Positions 51,878-60,499 of a stretch of 64,000 nucleotides of DNA are shown one piece after another; position 1 is the first letter of the stretch, and each line of letters begins with the position of its first letter. The stretch comes from CAUZJF01 sp965248605 (GTDB lineage Bacteria; Chloroflexota; Dehalococcoidia; Lucifugimonadales; CAUZJF01). The notes beneath the pieces are model-generated. The model did not search any database and was not told where the DNA came from. It saw only the letters and a program-made list of their open reading frames with translations. The stretch lies in contig CBDFJV010000007.1 of the NCBI GenBank assembly GCA_965248605.1, positions 2,356,001-2,420,000 of the forward strand. Direction: 5' to 3'. Position numbers and translations under genes: made by a program.

Positions 51878-53475
51878 AGAGCTTGTGAGCAAATTGATTC
51901 AGTTCGCTGGCGTGGTGGCGAGGTGATGGAGGACAATAGGGGAAACTGAGGTCTGGAGGTATCCGGTGAGCGAAGATACGCTGTTTGAACTGCCTGCGGC
52001 CGAGGATGGCCCTCCTGGATCGCCGACGCAGCCTGAACAGGCGCGAGTTGTGCGACCGGTACGCGAGCAACTGCAGTGGGTCGCCCGGGACCTGGAGGCT
52101 TCGGTGGCTCAGGACCACCCGGCCAGAGCTATCTGGGGGCTGTTGGAGGAGTTGGACTTGTCGGCCTTCTATGGTTCGATCAAGGCGGTGGTAGATCGCC
52201 CTGGTCGTCCAACGACGGATCCCCGGGTACTGCTGGCCCTGTGGCTTTTGGCGACAGTGGATGGGGTGGGGAGCGCCCGGCGTCTGGCCCTTCTGTGCGA
52301 GGAGCACGACGCCTATCGCTGGGTTTGCGGTGGGGTGCCCATCAACTACCACATGTTGTCGGACTTTCGGGTGGCCCACCGGGCTGCCCTGGACGAGTTG
52401 CTGACCCAGATCGTGGCCTCGTTGATGGCCGCTGAGGCGGTGACCCTGGAACGGGTGGCCCAAGATGGGATGAGGGTGCGGGCCAGCGCCGGAGCCTCTT
52501 CCTTCCGCCGACAGCAGGGGCTGGATGCCTACCTGAAGGAGGCGCAGGCCCAGGTGGAGCGGCTGGCCTCGGAGCGGGAACATCCCGACCCCGGGGTAAG
52601 CAAACGACAACAGAGTGCGCGGGAGCGAGCGGCCCGTGAGCGGGTGGAGCGGGTGAACAAGGCCTTGGGATACCTGCCACAAGCCAAGGCCGCCAAGAAA
52701 CGTCAGCAGCAAACTCTGGCCAAAAGGAAACGAAAAAAAGTGACGGCGCCCCGGGTCTCCAGCACGGACCCGCAGGTGCGGGTGATGAAGATGCCGGATG
52801 GAGGCTTTCGGCCGGCTTACAACGTGGAACTGGCCACCGACGGCGCCAGTGGAGTGATCGTGGGGGTCGATGTCGTTAGCACGGGGGATGCTGGGCAGGC
52901 GTCGCCCATGGAGGCCCAGGTGGCCCAGCGTACAGGCCAGCATCCCAAGGCCTACCTGATAGATGGCGCTTTCGCGGCGCGGGCCGATATTACCACCCTG
53001 GAGGGACGGGGTGTCACAGTGTACGCGCCGGTGCGACTGCCTCGGAACAAAAAGGAGGAGGAGCGGTACCAGCCACGCTACGGAGATAGTCCGGCGGTTG
53101 TGCAGTGGCGACAGCGCATGGCTACGCAGGAGGCTCAGACCGTCTACAGGGAGCGGGGCGCCACGGCGGAATGGGCGAATGCGCAGGTACGTCAGCACGG
53201 GGTTTCCCAGTTCACGGTACGAGGCCTCCACAAAGCCACCGCAATCCTGCTCTTGGTGGCGGTGGCACATAACTTGTTGCGTTGGATAGCCCTGACTCCT
53301 ATAGCTTCAGCCAAAGGGGAGGGCACGTAGGCCAAAGGCCTGTGTGACACAACGATAGTCCGTCCCACCAACGGGCCAACTCACCAGCCACAGCGAATCC
53401 CGTTTATTAAGCCAGGCCGATAAACCCCCAGGATCATCTCATTTCCACCACAGAATCCAAAAACTCACAAGCTCT
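51878..53475 (+). mobile_element. IS1182-family insertion sequence
   Basis: About 1.6 kb. Terminal inverted repeat AGAGCTTGTGAG at 51878-51889 and, inverted, 53464-53475. Encodes one transposase. The exact target duplication is not clear. Confidence 0.75.
51966..53330 (+). CDS. IS1182-family transposase
   Basis: A 454-residue protein. GRPTTDPRVLLALWLLATVDGVGSARRLALLCEEHDAYRWVCGG is the N-terminal family block; the DDE residues lie in VAQDGMRVRASAG, YLIDGAFAARADI and the C-terminal ERGATAEWANAQVRQHG region; a long basic coiled insert (QQQTLAKRKRKK) precedes the core. It starts with GTG (GTGAGCGAAG) after TATCCG. Intact. Confidence 0.92.
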   Translation: MSEDTLFELPAAEDGPPGSPTQPEQARVVRPVREQLQWVARDLEASVAQDHPARAIWGLLEELDLSAFYGSIKAVVDRPGRPTTDPRVLLALWLLATVDGVGSARRLALLCEEHDAYRWVCGGVPINYHMLSDFRVAHRAALDELLTQIVASLMAAEAVTLERVAQDGMRVRASAGASSFRRQQGLDAYLKEAQAQVERLASEREHPDPGVSKRQQSARERAARERVERVNKALGYLPQAKAAKKRQQQTLAKRKRKKVTAPRVSSTDPQVRVMKMPDGGFRPAYNVELATDGASGVIVGVDVVSTGDAGQASPMEAQVAQRTGQHPKAYLIDGAFAARADITTLEGRGVTVYAPVRLPRNKKEEERYQPRYGDSPAVVQWRQRMATQEAQTVYRERGATAEWANAQVRQHGVSQFTVRGLHKATAILLLVAVAHNLLRWIALTPIASAKGEGT

Positions 53476-53930
53476 GAGACCCCGCATCCGGGGTGGGGAG
53501 GGACCTTGCTCCAGACCGTGCCCAGCGGGGGGCCGGCTCCAAGGGCCGCCGGAGGAGTTCCTGCAAAGTGTGGAATTCTGTGCAATTCCGCTGAATCGCA
53601 CCTAGGACAGACGATGCTGCATAGAGTCAATTCCACAAACAATTCCACAATGATGATTCCACAAAAACGGGTACACAGAAAACGACTCCACAAAACAAGT
53701 CAGTCCGTATAGACATACTAGCACATCCGTTCGGTATGTTCACCACTCAGGCGGCCAGACCTAGGGTCTTTTCAAAGTCCCGGAATTCACGCGCTTCGTC
53801 ATGCTGAGACCCCACGAAGCATCTGGTGGGGAAGGACCCTGCCCCAGACCCCTTCGGCCCAAGAGGCTTCAGGGTGACAATGAAAAGACCCTAACGCCAG
53901 ACCGAGTTATAATCCGAGAGCGGTTCATAC
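53476..53930. other. Intergenic stretch with dispersed repeats and a -10 box
   Basis: Contains two related GAGACCCC...GGGGA-GGACC-TGC-CCAGACC segments (53476-53520 and 53806-53852) and the ATTCCACA repeat listed separately. TATAAT at 53908-53913 is a candidate -10 for larB, with no good -35. Confidence 0.5.
53569..53754 (+). repeat. Dispersed ATTCCACA-rich repeat, copy 1
   Basis: About 185 bp sharing with 61323-61514 the blocks GAATCGCACCTAG, CAATTCCACAAACAATTCCAC and AGCACATCCGTTCGG in the same order. Within it TTCCACAAA-type motifs recur several times. No coding capacity. Confidence 0.75.
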
Positions 53931-53958
53931 GGAGGTATGTGTCATCGACGAGGTCCGT

Positions 53959-54702
53959 TTGCGTGAGATGCTTGAAGCGTTCGAGTCCGGCCGTCTCGAT
54001 GCCGACGACATAGTGGCCAAGCTGCAGGCCCTCCCGTACGAAGACCTTGGCTTTGCCAAGGTGGATCACCATCGAGCACTGCGGAAGGGGTTCCCGGAGG
54101 TCATATTCGGCCTGGGAAAGCCTCCGAGCGACATCACGGCCATTGCGGCGGCGGTGCTCACACGCTCAGACCGCCTGCTGGTCACCAAAGCATCTCCGGA
54201 AGCCTTCTCCGTGGTCAGTGGAGACATACCAGACGCGGTCTACGACGAGACCGCGCAGACCATCGTGGTGGACCGGAGGGACGACCGTCCCCAGATCCCT
54301 GGCCTGGTCGTCGTCAGCGCGGGCAGCTCCGACGAGCCGGTGGCAAGGGAAGCCGCGGTTACGGCACAGCTTATGGGCTGCGAAGTGAAGCGTTTCAACG
54401 ACGTCGGCGTGGCAGGTATCCATCGTCTCTTCGACGCCCTGCCCGCCCTACAAGAAGCGCGCGCACTCATCGTCGTGGCGGGAATGGAGGGCGCGTTACC
54501 GTCGGTGGTAGGTGGACTGGTGCGGGCGCCGGTCATAGCGGTACCCACCAGCATCGGCTACGGGACCGGCCTCGGAGGCATCGCCCCGTTACTCGCGATG
54601 CTCAACAGCTGCGCTCCAGGCATAACCGTCGTCAACATTGACAATGGTTTTGGCGCCGGGTACTTCGCCGCGTTGATGTTGAACGGTGGTTCCGGCGGGT
54701 AA
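53959..54702 (+). CDS. larB: LarB, nickel-pincer cofactor biosynthesis carboxylase/hydrolase
   Basis: A 247-residue protein matching LarB (pyridinium-3,5-biscarboxylate mononucleotide synthase), which acts on NaAD in synthesis of the nickel-pincer cofactor of lactate racemase and related enzymes. Visible: LPYEDLGFAKVDHHRALRKGFPEVIFGLGK, the AIR-carboxylase-like core (GLVVVSAGSSDEPVAREAAVTAQLMG; ALIVVAGMEGALPSVVGGLVRAPVIAVPTSIGYG) and the end NIDNGFGAGYFAALM. TTG at 53959 or ATG at 53968 may be the start; a GGAGGT at 53931-53936 is not well placed for either. No larC, larE or racemase gene is in the window. Confidence 0.88.
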   Translation: MREMLEAFESGRLDADDIVAKLQALPYEDLGFAKVDHHRALRKGFPEVIFGLGKPPSDITAIAAAVLTRSDRLLVTKASPEAFSVVSGDIPDAVYDETAQTIVVDRRDDRPQIPGLVVVSAGSSDEPVAREAAVTAQLMGCEVKRFNDVGVAGIHRLFDALPALQEARALIVVAGMEGALPSVVGGLVRAPVIAVPTSIGYGTGLGGIAPLLAMLNSCAPGITVVNIDNGFGAGYFAALMLNGGSGG

Positions 54703-54762
54703 AGCTGCAAGCGCCTTCAATGGGCGCGACAAAAGACCACCCGGCAGAGCCGTAGGCTTAAG

Positions 54763-56466
54763 CCCGAATCCACCGAAGGACACCGATGGACGGCGTGAGG
54801 GCAGCGGAAGGGGGTGGGTGAGGGAGCTACAGGGGGGATGGCCTGGGGTCTTGGGGTAGATGGGAGGCCGGCGGCCGGTCTTCAGTCGCCGCACAGGGCC
54901 CCTAAGGCCCTATGCGGGAGTTGCGATGCGCGGGAAGGCGAGAGGATACGCAGCAGGGGACTCTCGCGACCGGGGTGGCGCGAGATTGCGGGGACGTTGG
55001 GTCAGTTGCAGGCTGGCTGTCAGGCCGGGAACGGAATGGCTTGCAGCCGGGCCAAGGCGCGACTGAACTGGGTTTCCCAAGGCCAGCGCCGGGGGAGATG
55101 CAAAGTGAGGCGGCGCGCCGAGCGGGTGATCCGTCCCACCAGAGCGAAGACCCGCCGCCTGAGGGTCTTGGTGATCACGGTCCGCTCGCCCAGACCAATC
55201 CGCGCCGTCCAGCGGGCCAGGTTATGCGCCATCACCTGGACCGCCAGCCAGGCGCCGTTGGCGGCGAAGCGCGCCGACGGCATGTGGTTCAGCCCGACGC
55301 CGTACTTGAGGTCGCGTATGGCGTTCTCGACCTCGGCGTGGCGGCGATGATCGGCCTCCAGTTCCAGCGTCTCCCCATCGCGGTCGGTGATGAAGGCGTG
55401 ATAGCTGTATCTGGCGAAGAGGGCGAGCTGGGAACCGGGCGTCGGCTTCACCCGCCGGACAATGAGCCGCACCGGCGCGGCGTCCGGCTTGGTCTGGAAC
55501 GGGGTGTAAGTCGTCTCGGCGACATCGGCGGCGCCGTCCGTCCAGTAGGGAATGGGAGTCCAGTCCTCCTGTGGTATCGCCTCGATCAGGTCCCGCAGGC
55601 TGGCGCGCTGGCGGATGGTGATAGAGAAGCGGACATCCATTTCCCGGCAGGCGGCAACGACAGTGTGGGCGTAGAAGCCGCTGTCGGCCCGCACCGTGAG
55701 TTGTCCCCTGGCCCCGCCGTAGCGCACCCGCCCCACCGTCTCACGCAGGAAGTGGGCGGCGCCACGGGCGGTGTTGGCCCGGCCCTCGCGCAGCCGGGAC
55801 ATCAGCACCTCGCCGGTGCCGGCGGCAATGGCCAGCAGCGGGTGATAGCCGCGGGCGCCGGTATAGCCGTGGTGGCGCGCTCCCTCCTTGGCCAGTCCAT
55901 AGGTCTCGCAGATGGTCGAGTCCAGGTCGATGGTCAGGGGCGAGTCGCCGGGTCCGGCCCCAGCGGCCCAGGCCCGGGCCAACAACTGGCGGCTCACGCG
56001 GTCGAGTTGACGGACATGCCCCCACCGGAAGCTGCGCAGGAAGGTCCCCAGGGTGGATGGCGCCTTGACCACGCAGCCTAGAACACCGACCGTCCCACCA
56101 GCGCGCAGCGCATCGGCGTCGTCGATGCAGTCGCCGCCTGCCAGCGCGGAAGCGACCAGCGTCAGCATCTTGTCCCCAGTGTTCGCCCGTCCCGGCGCTC
56201 CGCCGAGGTCAAGGTGATGGTCGACGAGTTCCCGCAGGCCCAGGTGCCGGGCTAGGGTGGCCGGCAGGAGCAGGCCGGCATTGGCCACCAGGCGATGGTC
56301 GTCAAAGACGATGCGGATACGGTCGGGTTTGTTCTGTGGCAGCATCTATTGGGTGCTCCTTGTTTCCGGGCGGGTTTCTGTTCCAAAACCATTATCCCAG
56401 ATTCAGAGGAGCACCCGCTGGCTTCTTCAAGGGCTGTCCCCAAGGACGTCCTTCGGTGGATTCGGG
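54763..56466 (-). mobile_element. IS1380-family insertion sequence, copy B
   Basis: 1704 bp with the same 19-bp terminal repeats and orientation as copy A. The flanks are TTAAG at the left and CTAAG at the right, so the duplication is imperfect. It lies between larB and a membrane protein gene. Confidence 0.95.
55020..56345 (-). CDS. IS1380-family transposase, copy B
   Basis: 441 residues, same as copy A except Gln for Glu in EAIPQEDW. The frame is complete and all acidic residues are conserved. Confidence 0.93.
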   Translation of the reverse strand: MLPQNKPDRIRIVFDDHRLVANAGLLLPATLARHLGLRELVDHHLDLGGAPGRANTGDKMLTLVASALAGGDCIDDADALRAGGTVGVLGCVVKAPSTLGTFLRSFRWGHVRQLDRVSRQLLARAWAAGAGPGDSPLTIDLDSTICETYGLAKEGARHHGYTGARGYHPLLAIAAGTGEVLMSRLREGRANTARGAAHFLRETVGRVRYGGARGQLTVRADSGFYAHTVVAACREMDVRFSITIRQRASLRDLIEAIPQEDWTPIPYWTDGAADVAETTYTPFQTKPDAAPVRLIVRRVKPTPGSQLALFARYSYHAFITDRDGETLELEADHRRHAEVENAIRDLKYGVGLNHMPSARFAANGAWLAVQVMAHNLARWTARIGLGERTVITKTLRRRVFALVGRITRSARRLTLHLPRRWPWETQFSRALARLQAIPFPA

Positions 56467-56471
56467 CTAAG

Positions 56472-57479
56472 ACACAGGTCTGGCGTCGCCGCGCATTAGT
56501 CTGGACACCAGCTGGCTTGCTGCTCGTCGTCTCGTGGACGATGATGTGGTCCCGAACGACCTACTGGAACCCGCTCTTCTTCGTGGGCATATGGGTCGGA
56601 GCGACCTTCCTGATGTATTCGCTCGGCCCTTCCGGTTACCCGGGCTGGCGCCGTCACGTCGCCCTCGCCCTTGTCTCCGTTCCGCTCTGGTGGTGGTTCG
56701 AGCTTGTCAATGCCCGTGTTGAGAATTGGAAGTACGTCATTCTGTACGACTACGGCGACGTAGGCTACGCATTTTTGGCTTCGTTGACGTTCTCGACTGT
56801 GGTCCCAGCGCTGGATTCGGCCTGGCGGATGTATGTCGGCGTGATCGGTCCGGCGGTCTTCCACCCCAAACCGGACCGTAGGCTCTTCGTCGGTGAGATC
56901 GTTGCGGGGGCAGCGTCCCTGGTCGCGCTTTTCGCGTTGCCGGGGCAGCTTTTTGCGCTGGTCTGGGTTGGACCCTTCTTGACGCTAGACGGACTCGTCG
57001 GTCTTCGCGGGGGACGCAACCTGGCGCAGGAGTTGCGTCGGGGAGAGTGGAAGACCGCCGTTGCGGTAGGTCTGGCCGGCGTAACCTGCGGTTTTCTCTG
57101 GGAGTTCTGGAACTTTTGGGCGACCCCGAAATGGGTGTACGATATCCCCTACGTCGAATTCTGGCACGTTTTCGAGATGCCTATCCTGGGATATGCTGGT
57201 TACGTGCCGTTCGCGTGGAGCGTCTACCAGCTGGTCGAGCTCCTGATTAGCCGTCCGTCGCGCCGGCGCCGTGACAGCCTTCCACCGCCGGGTCGCTCTG
57301 CTAGCCTTGCAATGAGAGCCAAAACAGCCTCGAATCCGATCACAATCGACACGCTGGAAGCGGACATCACGGCCAGTACCGTCGCCGATCTCACAGGCCT
57401 GTCCGTCACGACCGCCAGCGCGAAGATGGTGAGAACCATGAGTATTACCATGACACTTGCGCCGAGCAAAGGGACTTGA
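56472..57479 (+). CDS. Polytopic membrane protein, 5' end affected by IS1380 copy B
   Basis: The frame is open through the IS end, so its true start is lost or moved (candidate ATG at 56540; an apparent start inside the IS is an artefact). It holds about seven hydrophobic helices (GLLLVVSWTMMW, LFFVGIWVGATFLMYSLG, VALALVSVPLWWWFEL, YGDVGYAFLASLTFSTVVPALD, VAGAASLVALFALPGQLFALVWVGPFL, FLWEFWNFW, MPILGYAGYVPFAWSVYQLVELLI). The motif NWKYVILYDYGDVGY and the EFWNFWATPKWVY signature resemble lycopene-cyclase-domain-type membrane proteins, uncertainly. The last 85 codons overlap an opposing gene and may not be part of the conserved protein. Confidence 0.6.
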   Translation, partial: TQVWRRRALVWTPAGLLLVVSWTMMWSRTTYWNPLFFVGIWVGATFLMYSLGPSGYPGWRRHVALALVSVPLWWWFELVNARVENWKYVILYDYGDVGYAFLASLTFSTVVPALDSAWRMYVGVIGPAVFHPKPDRRLFVGEIVAGAASLVALFALPGQLFALVWVGPFLTLDGLVGLRGGRNLAQELRRGEWKTAVAVGLAGVTCGFLWEFWNFWATPKWVYDIPYVEFWHVFEMPILGYAGYVPFAWSVYQLVELLISRPSRRRRDSLPPPGRSASLAMRAKTASNPITIDTLEADITASTVADLTGLSVTTASAKMVRTMSITMTLAPSKGT

Positions 57480-57712
57480 ATGCCCTTCTTCTTTCCTTCT
57501 TCGGAACGACCCGAAGCCAATCTCGGGAGAAGCTGAAGTAACGCCGGTACGACTATCACAGCGGTGATGCTCAGAACCGCGGCAGCGGCGCGGACTGTGG
57601 CCCTTCTCCAGGCATGATCGTCGAGAGCTTCTTCGCCGAGGATTGTAACGGCGACGACTCCGGCTATTACGGCCGCGTGGACGACAGATACCGTAACCGT
57701 TGGTTTGAGCAA
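57224..57712 (-). CDS. Four-helix membrane protein, unknown
   Basis: A 162-residue protein with hydrophobic helices at about 4-25 (VTVSVVHAAVIAGVVAVTIL), 38-62 (VRAAAAVLSITAVIVVPALLQLL), 81-105 (VPLLGASVMVILMVLTIFALAVV) and 112-135. Convergent with, and overlapping, the previous membrane gene by about 250 bp. No family recognised. Confidence 0.55.
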   Translation of the reverse strand: MLKPTVTVSVVHAAVIAGVVAVTILGEEALDDHAWRRATVRAAAAVLSITAVIVVPALLQLLPRLASGRSEEGKKKGIQVPLLGASVMVILMVLTIFALAVVTDRPVRSATVLAVMSASSVSIVIGFEAVLALIARLAERPGGGRLSRRRRDGRLIRSSTSW

Positions 57713-57888
57713 ATCCCGGTCCGCAAGAGTTTAGCTGGGTATGAGAGCCTAGTCATACCTATGGTGGTGCCTTCAAGCCACAAATTCAATGGAGAAACAT
57801 TAAGAACGAATGAAGACCGAGTCCCAACCTGGGCACCAGCCGTCGGCCAGTCCGCCTGGATCTCCCGTCGAGGGTCCGGATCGACGGA

Positions 57889-59934
57889 TCAATCTGCGAG
57901 CTGCTTCGCGAGCTCCTCGGCGGTGTTGACCGGTAGCTGGCACACGTAGTTCTCGCAAACATAGGCAGTAGCGCGACCGTTGATCCGATCGCGGCTCTGG
58001 GCGAGAGGTAAGTCAGCCAGGGCTCCGTCTCCGTCGCTCAGCCCGATAAAGACTCGGTTGGGTATGAAATCGCGATGCACCTGCGCCGTCAGCGCGTTTG
58101 TGTCTGGCTGGCCCAGGTTGCCCACGATGACGATCTCTTTTGCCGTCGACAGGTAGAAGTCCAGAGCGGACAGGTAGTGTCCGGAGCCGGCCGGCACCTT
58201 CGTCATCATCTCTCGGGCGGAACGTAGGGTCGCCAGCGCCGGCCCTTCCAGGTCTCGGTCGCCGGTAATGACCGCGAGCCGAAGCAGTACGTCGGCCGCC
58301 ATCGAGCTGCCGGATGGGATGGCGTTGTCGGACGTGTCCCTCGGCCTGAGGACGAGCTCCTCGTGGTCGCGCCCCGTGTCGTAGAAAACGCCGGAGCCTT
58401 CGTCCCAGAAGAGGTCGACCATCGAGCGGCCGAGGTCGATGGCATCGGTGAGCCACCTTGCCTCGAAGGTCGCCTCGTGCAGGGAGATCAGGCCTGAGAT
58501 GAGGAAGGCGTAGTCTTCCAGGTACGCGTTGAGCTTGGCCTGCCCGTCTTTGTAGGTCCGGAGCAGTCTTCCGTCCCTCTGGAGGCTCTGCATTAGGAAC
58601 TCAGCGTTCCTCCGAGCGATCTCTACGTAGTCTGTCCGGCCCAGCACGGCACCGGCCTCCGCAAAGGCTTGCATCATGAGCCCGTTCCACGACGTCAAGG
58701 TCTTGTCGTCGCGATCCGGGCGCACGCGCGCCTCCCGAGCCTCGAACAGCACGGCGCGGGCGCGCTCCAGGACCTCATCGAGCTCAGCAGAGGTCATCCC
58801 TGACTCATTCGCAAGGGCCTCGCGGTCCTGGACGACGCTCAGGATGCTCATGCCTTCGAAGTTGCCCTGCGGCGTAACCCCGAAGTAGCGGTTGACGAGC
58901 TTTCCGTCACGTTCGCCGAGCAGCTTGACGATTTCTTCCGGCCGCCAGACGAAGAACTTGCCCTCGACGCCCTCGCTGTCGGCGTCCTGAGCGGAGTACA
59001 AGCCGCCGTCGGAGTCAGTCATCTCCCGCAGGACGTAGTCGAGAGTCTCCTCGATGACGCGGCGGTAGAGGGGCTTTCCTGTGACCTGGTACCCGTGGAC
59101 GTATAGTTTCACGAGAAGGGCGTTGTCGTAGAGCATCTTCTCGAAGTGTGGGACCAACCAATACATGTCGGTCGAGTAGCGGTGGAAGCCGCCGCCTATC
59201 TGGTCGTAGATGCCCCCGTTCGCCATTTTGTCCAGTGTCAGCTCGACGATCTCCAGAGCGCGTGAGTTCCCCGTCCGCAGGTGATACCTCAGCAGGAACT
59301 CGTAGATCATGGGCTGGGGGAACTTAGGCTGCATCCCCGTCCCGCCGTGCTTGTCGTCGAACTGTCCGGACAGGCCGCGGTAGGCCTGGTCCAGCACGTC
59401 GGCGGTCAGAGGATCGACGCTTCGAGCGCCGGCGGTTAGCGCCTTCATCTGCTGCACGAGTTTGCCGGTCGTGAGGACTACGTCGCTACGCTTCGTCTTG
59501 TACGTGTCGGCCATGACCTCCAGCACCCGGGGGAAACCCGGCATCCCGGACCGGTCCTCCGGGGGAAAGTAGGTGCCGCCGTAGAAGGGCTCGCCGTTCG
59601 GGGTCAGGAACACCGTCATTGGCCATCCGCCGTGTCCCGAGAGGACCTGGACCGCCGACATGTAGATGGAGTCGACGTCGGGCCGCTCCTCCCGGTCGAC
59701 CTTGATGCAGACGAAGTTCTCGTTCATCTGCCGGGCGATAGCCGCGTTCTCGAAGGACTCCCGCTCCATCACGTGGCACCAGTGGCATGCGGAGTAGCCG
59801 ACGCTGAGGAGGACTGGCTTGTCCTCGGCCTTGGCCCGCTCGAGCGCTTCAGGTCCCCATGGGTACCAGTCCACCGGATTGTGGGCGTGCTGCAGGAGGT
59901 ACGGGCTGGTCTCGTTGATTAGTCGGTTCGGCAT
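57889..59934 (-). CDS. Thioredoxin-domain DUF255 protein (YyaL / SSP411 family)
   Basis: A 681-residue protein. Starts with the family hallmark NRLINETSPYLLQHAHNPVDWYPWG, followed by the thioredoxin-like active site SACHWCHVM (Cys50, Cys53) and GGWPMTVFLTPNGEPFYGGTYFPPE. The rest is an (alpha/alpha) six-hairpin domain related to glycosidases (GGIYDQIGGGFHRYSTDMYWLVPHFEKMLYDNALL; LTSWNGLMMQAFAEA). Full length for the family. The reaction is not established. Ends YVCENYVCQLPVNTAEEL. Confidence 0.93.
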   Translation of the reverse strand: MPNRLINETSPYLLQHAHNPVDWYPWGPEALERAKAEDKPVLLSVGYSACHWCHVMERESFENAAIARQMNENFVCIKVDREERPDVDSIYMSAVQVLSGHGGWPMTVFLTPNGEPFYGGTYFPPEDRSGMPGFPRVLEVMADTYKTKRSDVVLTTGKLVQQMKALTAGARSVDPLTADVLDQAYRGLSGQFDDKHGGTGMQPKFPQPMIYEFLLRYHLRTGNSRALEIVELTLDKMANGGIYDQIGGGFHRYSTDMYWLVPHFEKMLYDNALLVKLYVHGYQVTGKPLYRRVIEETLDYVLREMTDSDGGLYSAQDADSEGVEGKFFVWRPEEIVKLLGERDGKLVNRYFGVTPQGNFEGMSILSVVQDREALANESGMTSAELDEVLERARAVLFEAREARVRPDRDDKTLTSWNGLMMQAFAEAGAVLGRTDYVEIARRNAEFLMQSLQRDGRLLRTYKDGQAKLNAYLEDYAFLISGLISLHEATFEARWLTDAIDLGRSMVDLFWDEGSGVFYDTGRDHEELVLRPRDTSDNAIPSGSSMAADVLLRLAVITGDRDLEGPALATLRSAREMMTKVPAGSGHYLSALDFYLSTAKEIVIVGNLGQPDTNALTAQVHRDFIPNRVFIGLSDGDGALADLPLAQSRDRINGRATAYVCENYVCQLPVNTAEELAKQLAD

Positions 59935-60008
59935 ACCTGGTTGTTACTGTACAGGAAAGGGTTAGAAGGCGACATGGTTTTCGAGGACGGACTCCTCGGG
60001 TGTGCTTC

Positions 60009-60028
60009 GGGCGCATTGCAATGCGCCC
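60009..60028. repeat. Perfect 20-bp REP-like palindrome
   Basis: GGGCGCATTG-CAATGCGCCC followed by CTAC. Same plan as the palindrome inside the protease insertion (7945-7965, also followed by CCTAC). Confidence 0.8.
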
Positions 60029-60076
60029 CTACGGGAAGGCGTGCCGGTATAATCGGGCGCGGGACCTCACCCCCAA

Positions 60077-60103
60077 CCCCCTCTCCGTCGCACGGAGAGG
60101 GGG
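60077..60103. repeat. 12-bp-stem hairpin repeat
   Basis: CCCCCTCTCCGT-CGC-ACGGAGAGGGGG, a perfect stem preceded by CTCACCCCCAA. Common intergenic unit type; no T tract, so not an obvious terminator. Confidence 0.75.
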
Positions 60104-60138
60104 CAAGAGCGGAGGGATAGCGGTTGAGCGGTGGCTTA

Positions 60139-60495
60139 ATGGACATCGAGGTGCGGACTGGGGTCGACCTTGTGAGTGTTGGTGAGTTTCGCCAGGCGTT
60201 GGAGCGTCGGGGTGAGACGATGCGGGACCGGCTGTTCGCGCCGGCTGAGCTGGTCGACGCCGGTGTCGAGCGGCTGGCAGGCATGTTCGCTGCCAAGGAG
60301 GCGGCCTTCAAGGCGCTGGCGTTGCCCAAGGGCGACTGGCACGTGCTCGAGATCGAGCACGACGGCGAGGGCCGGCCGTACATCGAGTTCGCCGAACGCT
60401 ACGACTCTTCTCATATCGTGAGCCTCGATCTGAGCATTTCGCACACGGACGAGTATGCCGTCGCCTCGGTGATGGTGCTGGTGCGGAAGCGTTAG
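60139..60495 (+). CDS. acpS: Holo-[acyl-carrier-protein] synthase
   Basis: 118 residues from the ATG at 60139. It transfers phosphopantetheine from CoA to acyl carrier protein for fatty acid synthesis. Family residues: Asp in TGVDLVSVGEF, the magnesium-binding FAAKEAAFKAL with Glu, and the C-terminal SISHTDEYAVASVMV. Normal length. Five bases separate it from plsY, so both lipid genes are probably cotranscribed. Confidence 0.9.
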   Translation: MDIEVRTGVDLVSVGEFRQALERRGETMRDRLFAPAELVDAGVERLAGMFAAKEAAFKALALPKGDWHVLEIEHDGEGRPYIEFAERYDSSHIVSLDLSISHTDEYAVASVMVLVRKR

Positions 60496-60499
60496 CGCG

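Noticed and set aside
51870..53270. 466-codon minus-strand frame over the IS1182 transposase
   Set aside because: Antisense shadow; the plus-strand transposase has full family motifs.
56295..56470. Start of the membrane protein inside IS1380 copy B
   Set aside because: The codons before 56467 are IS sequence read in an accidental frame.
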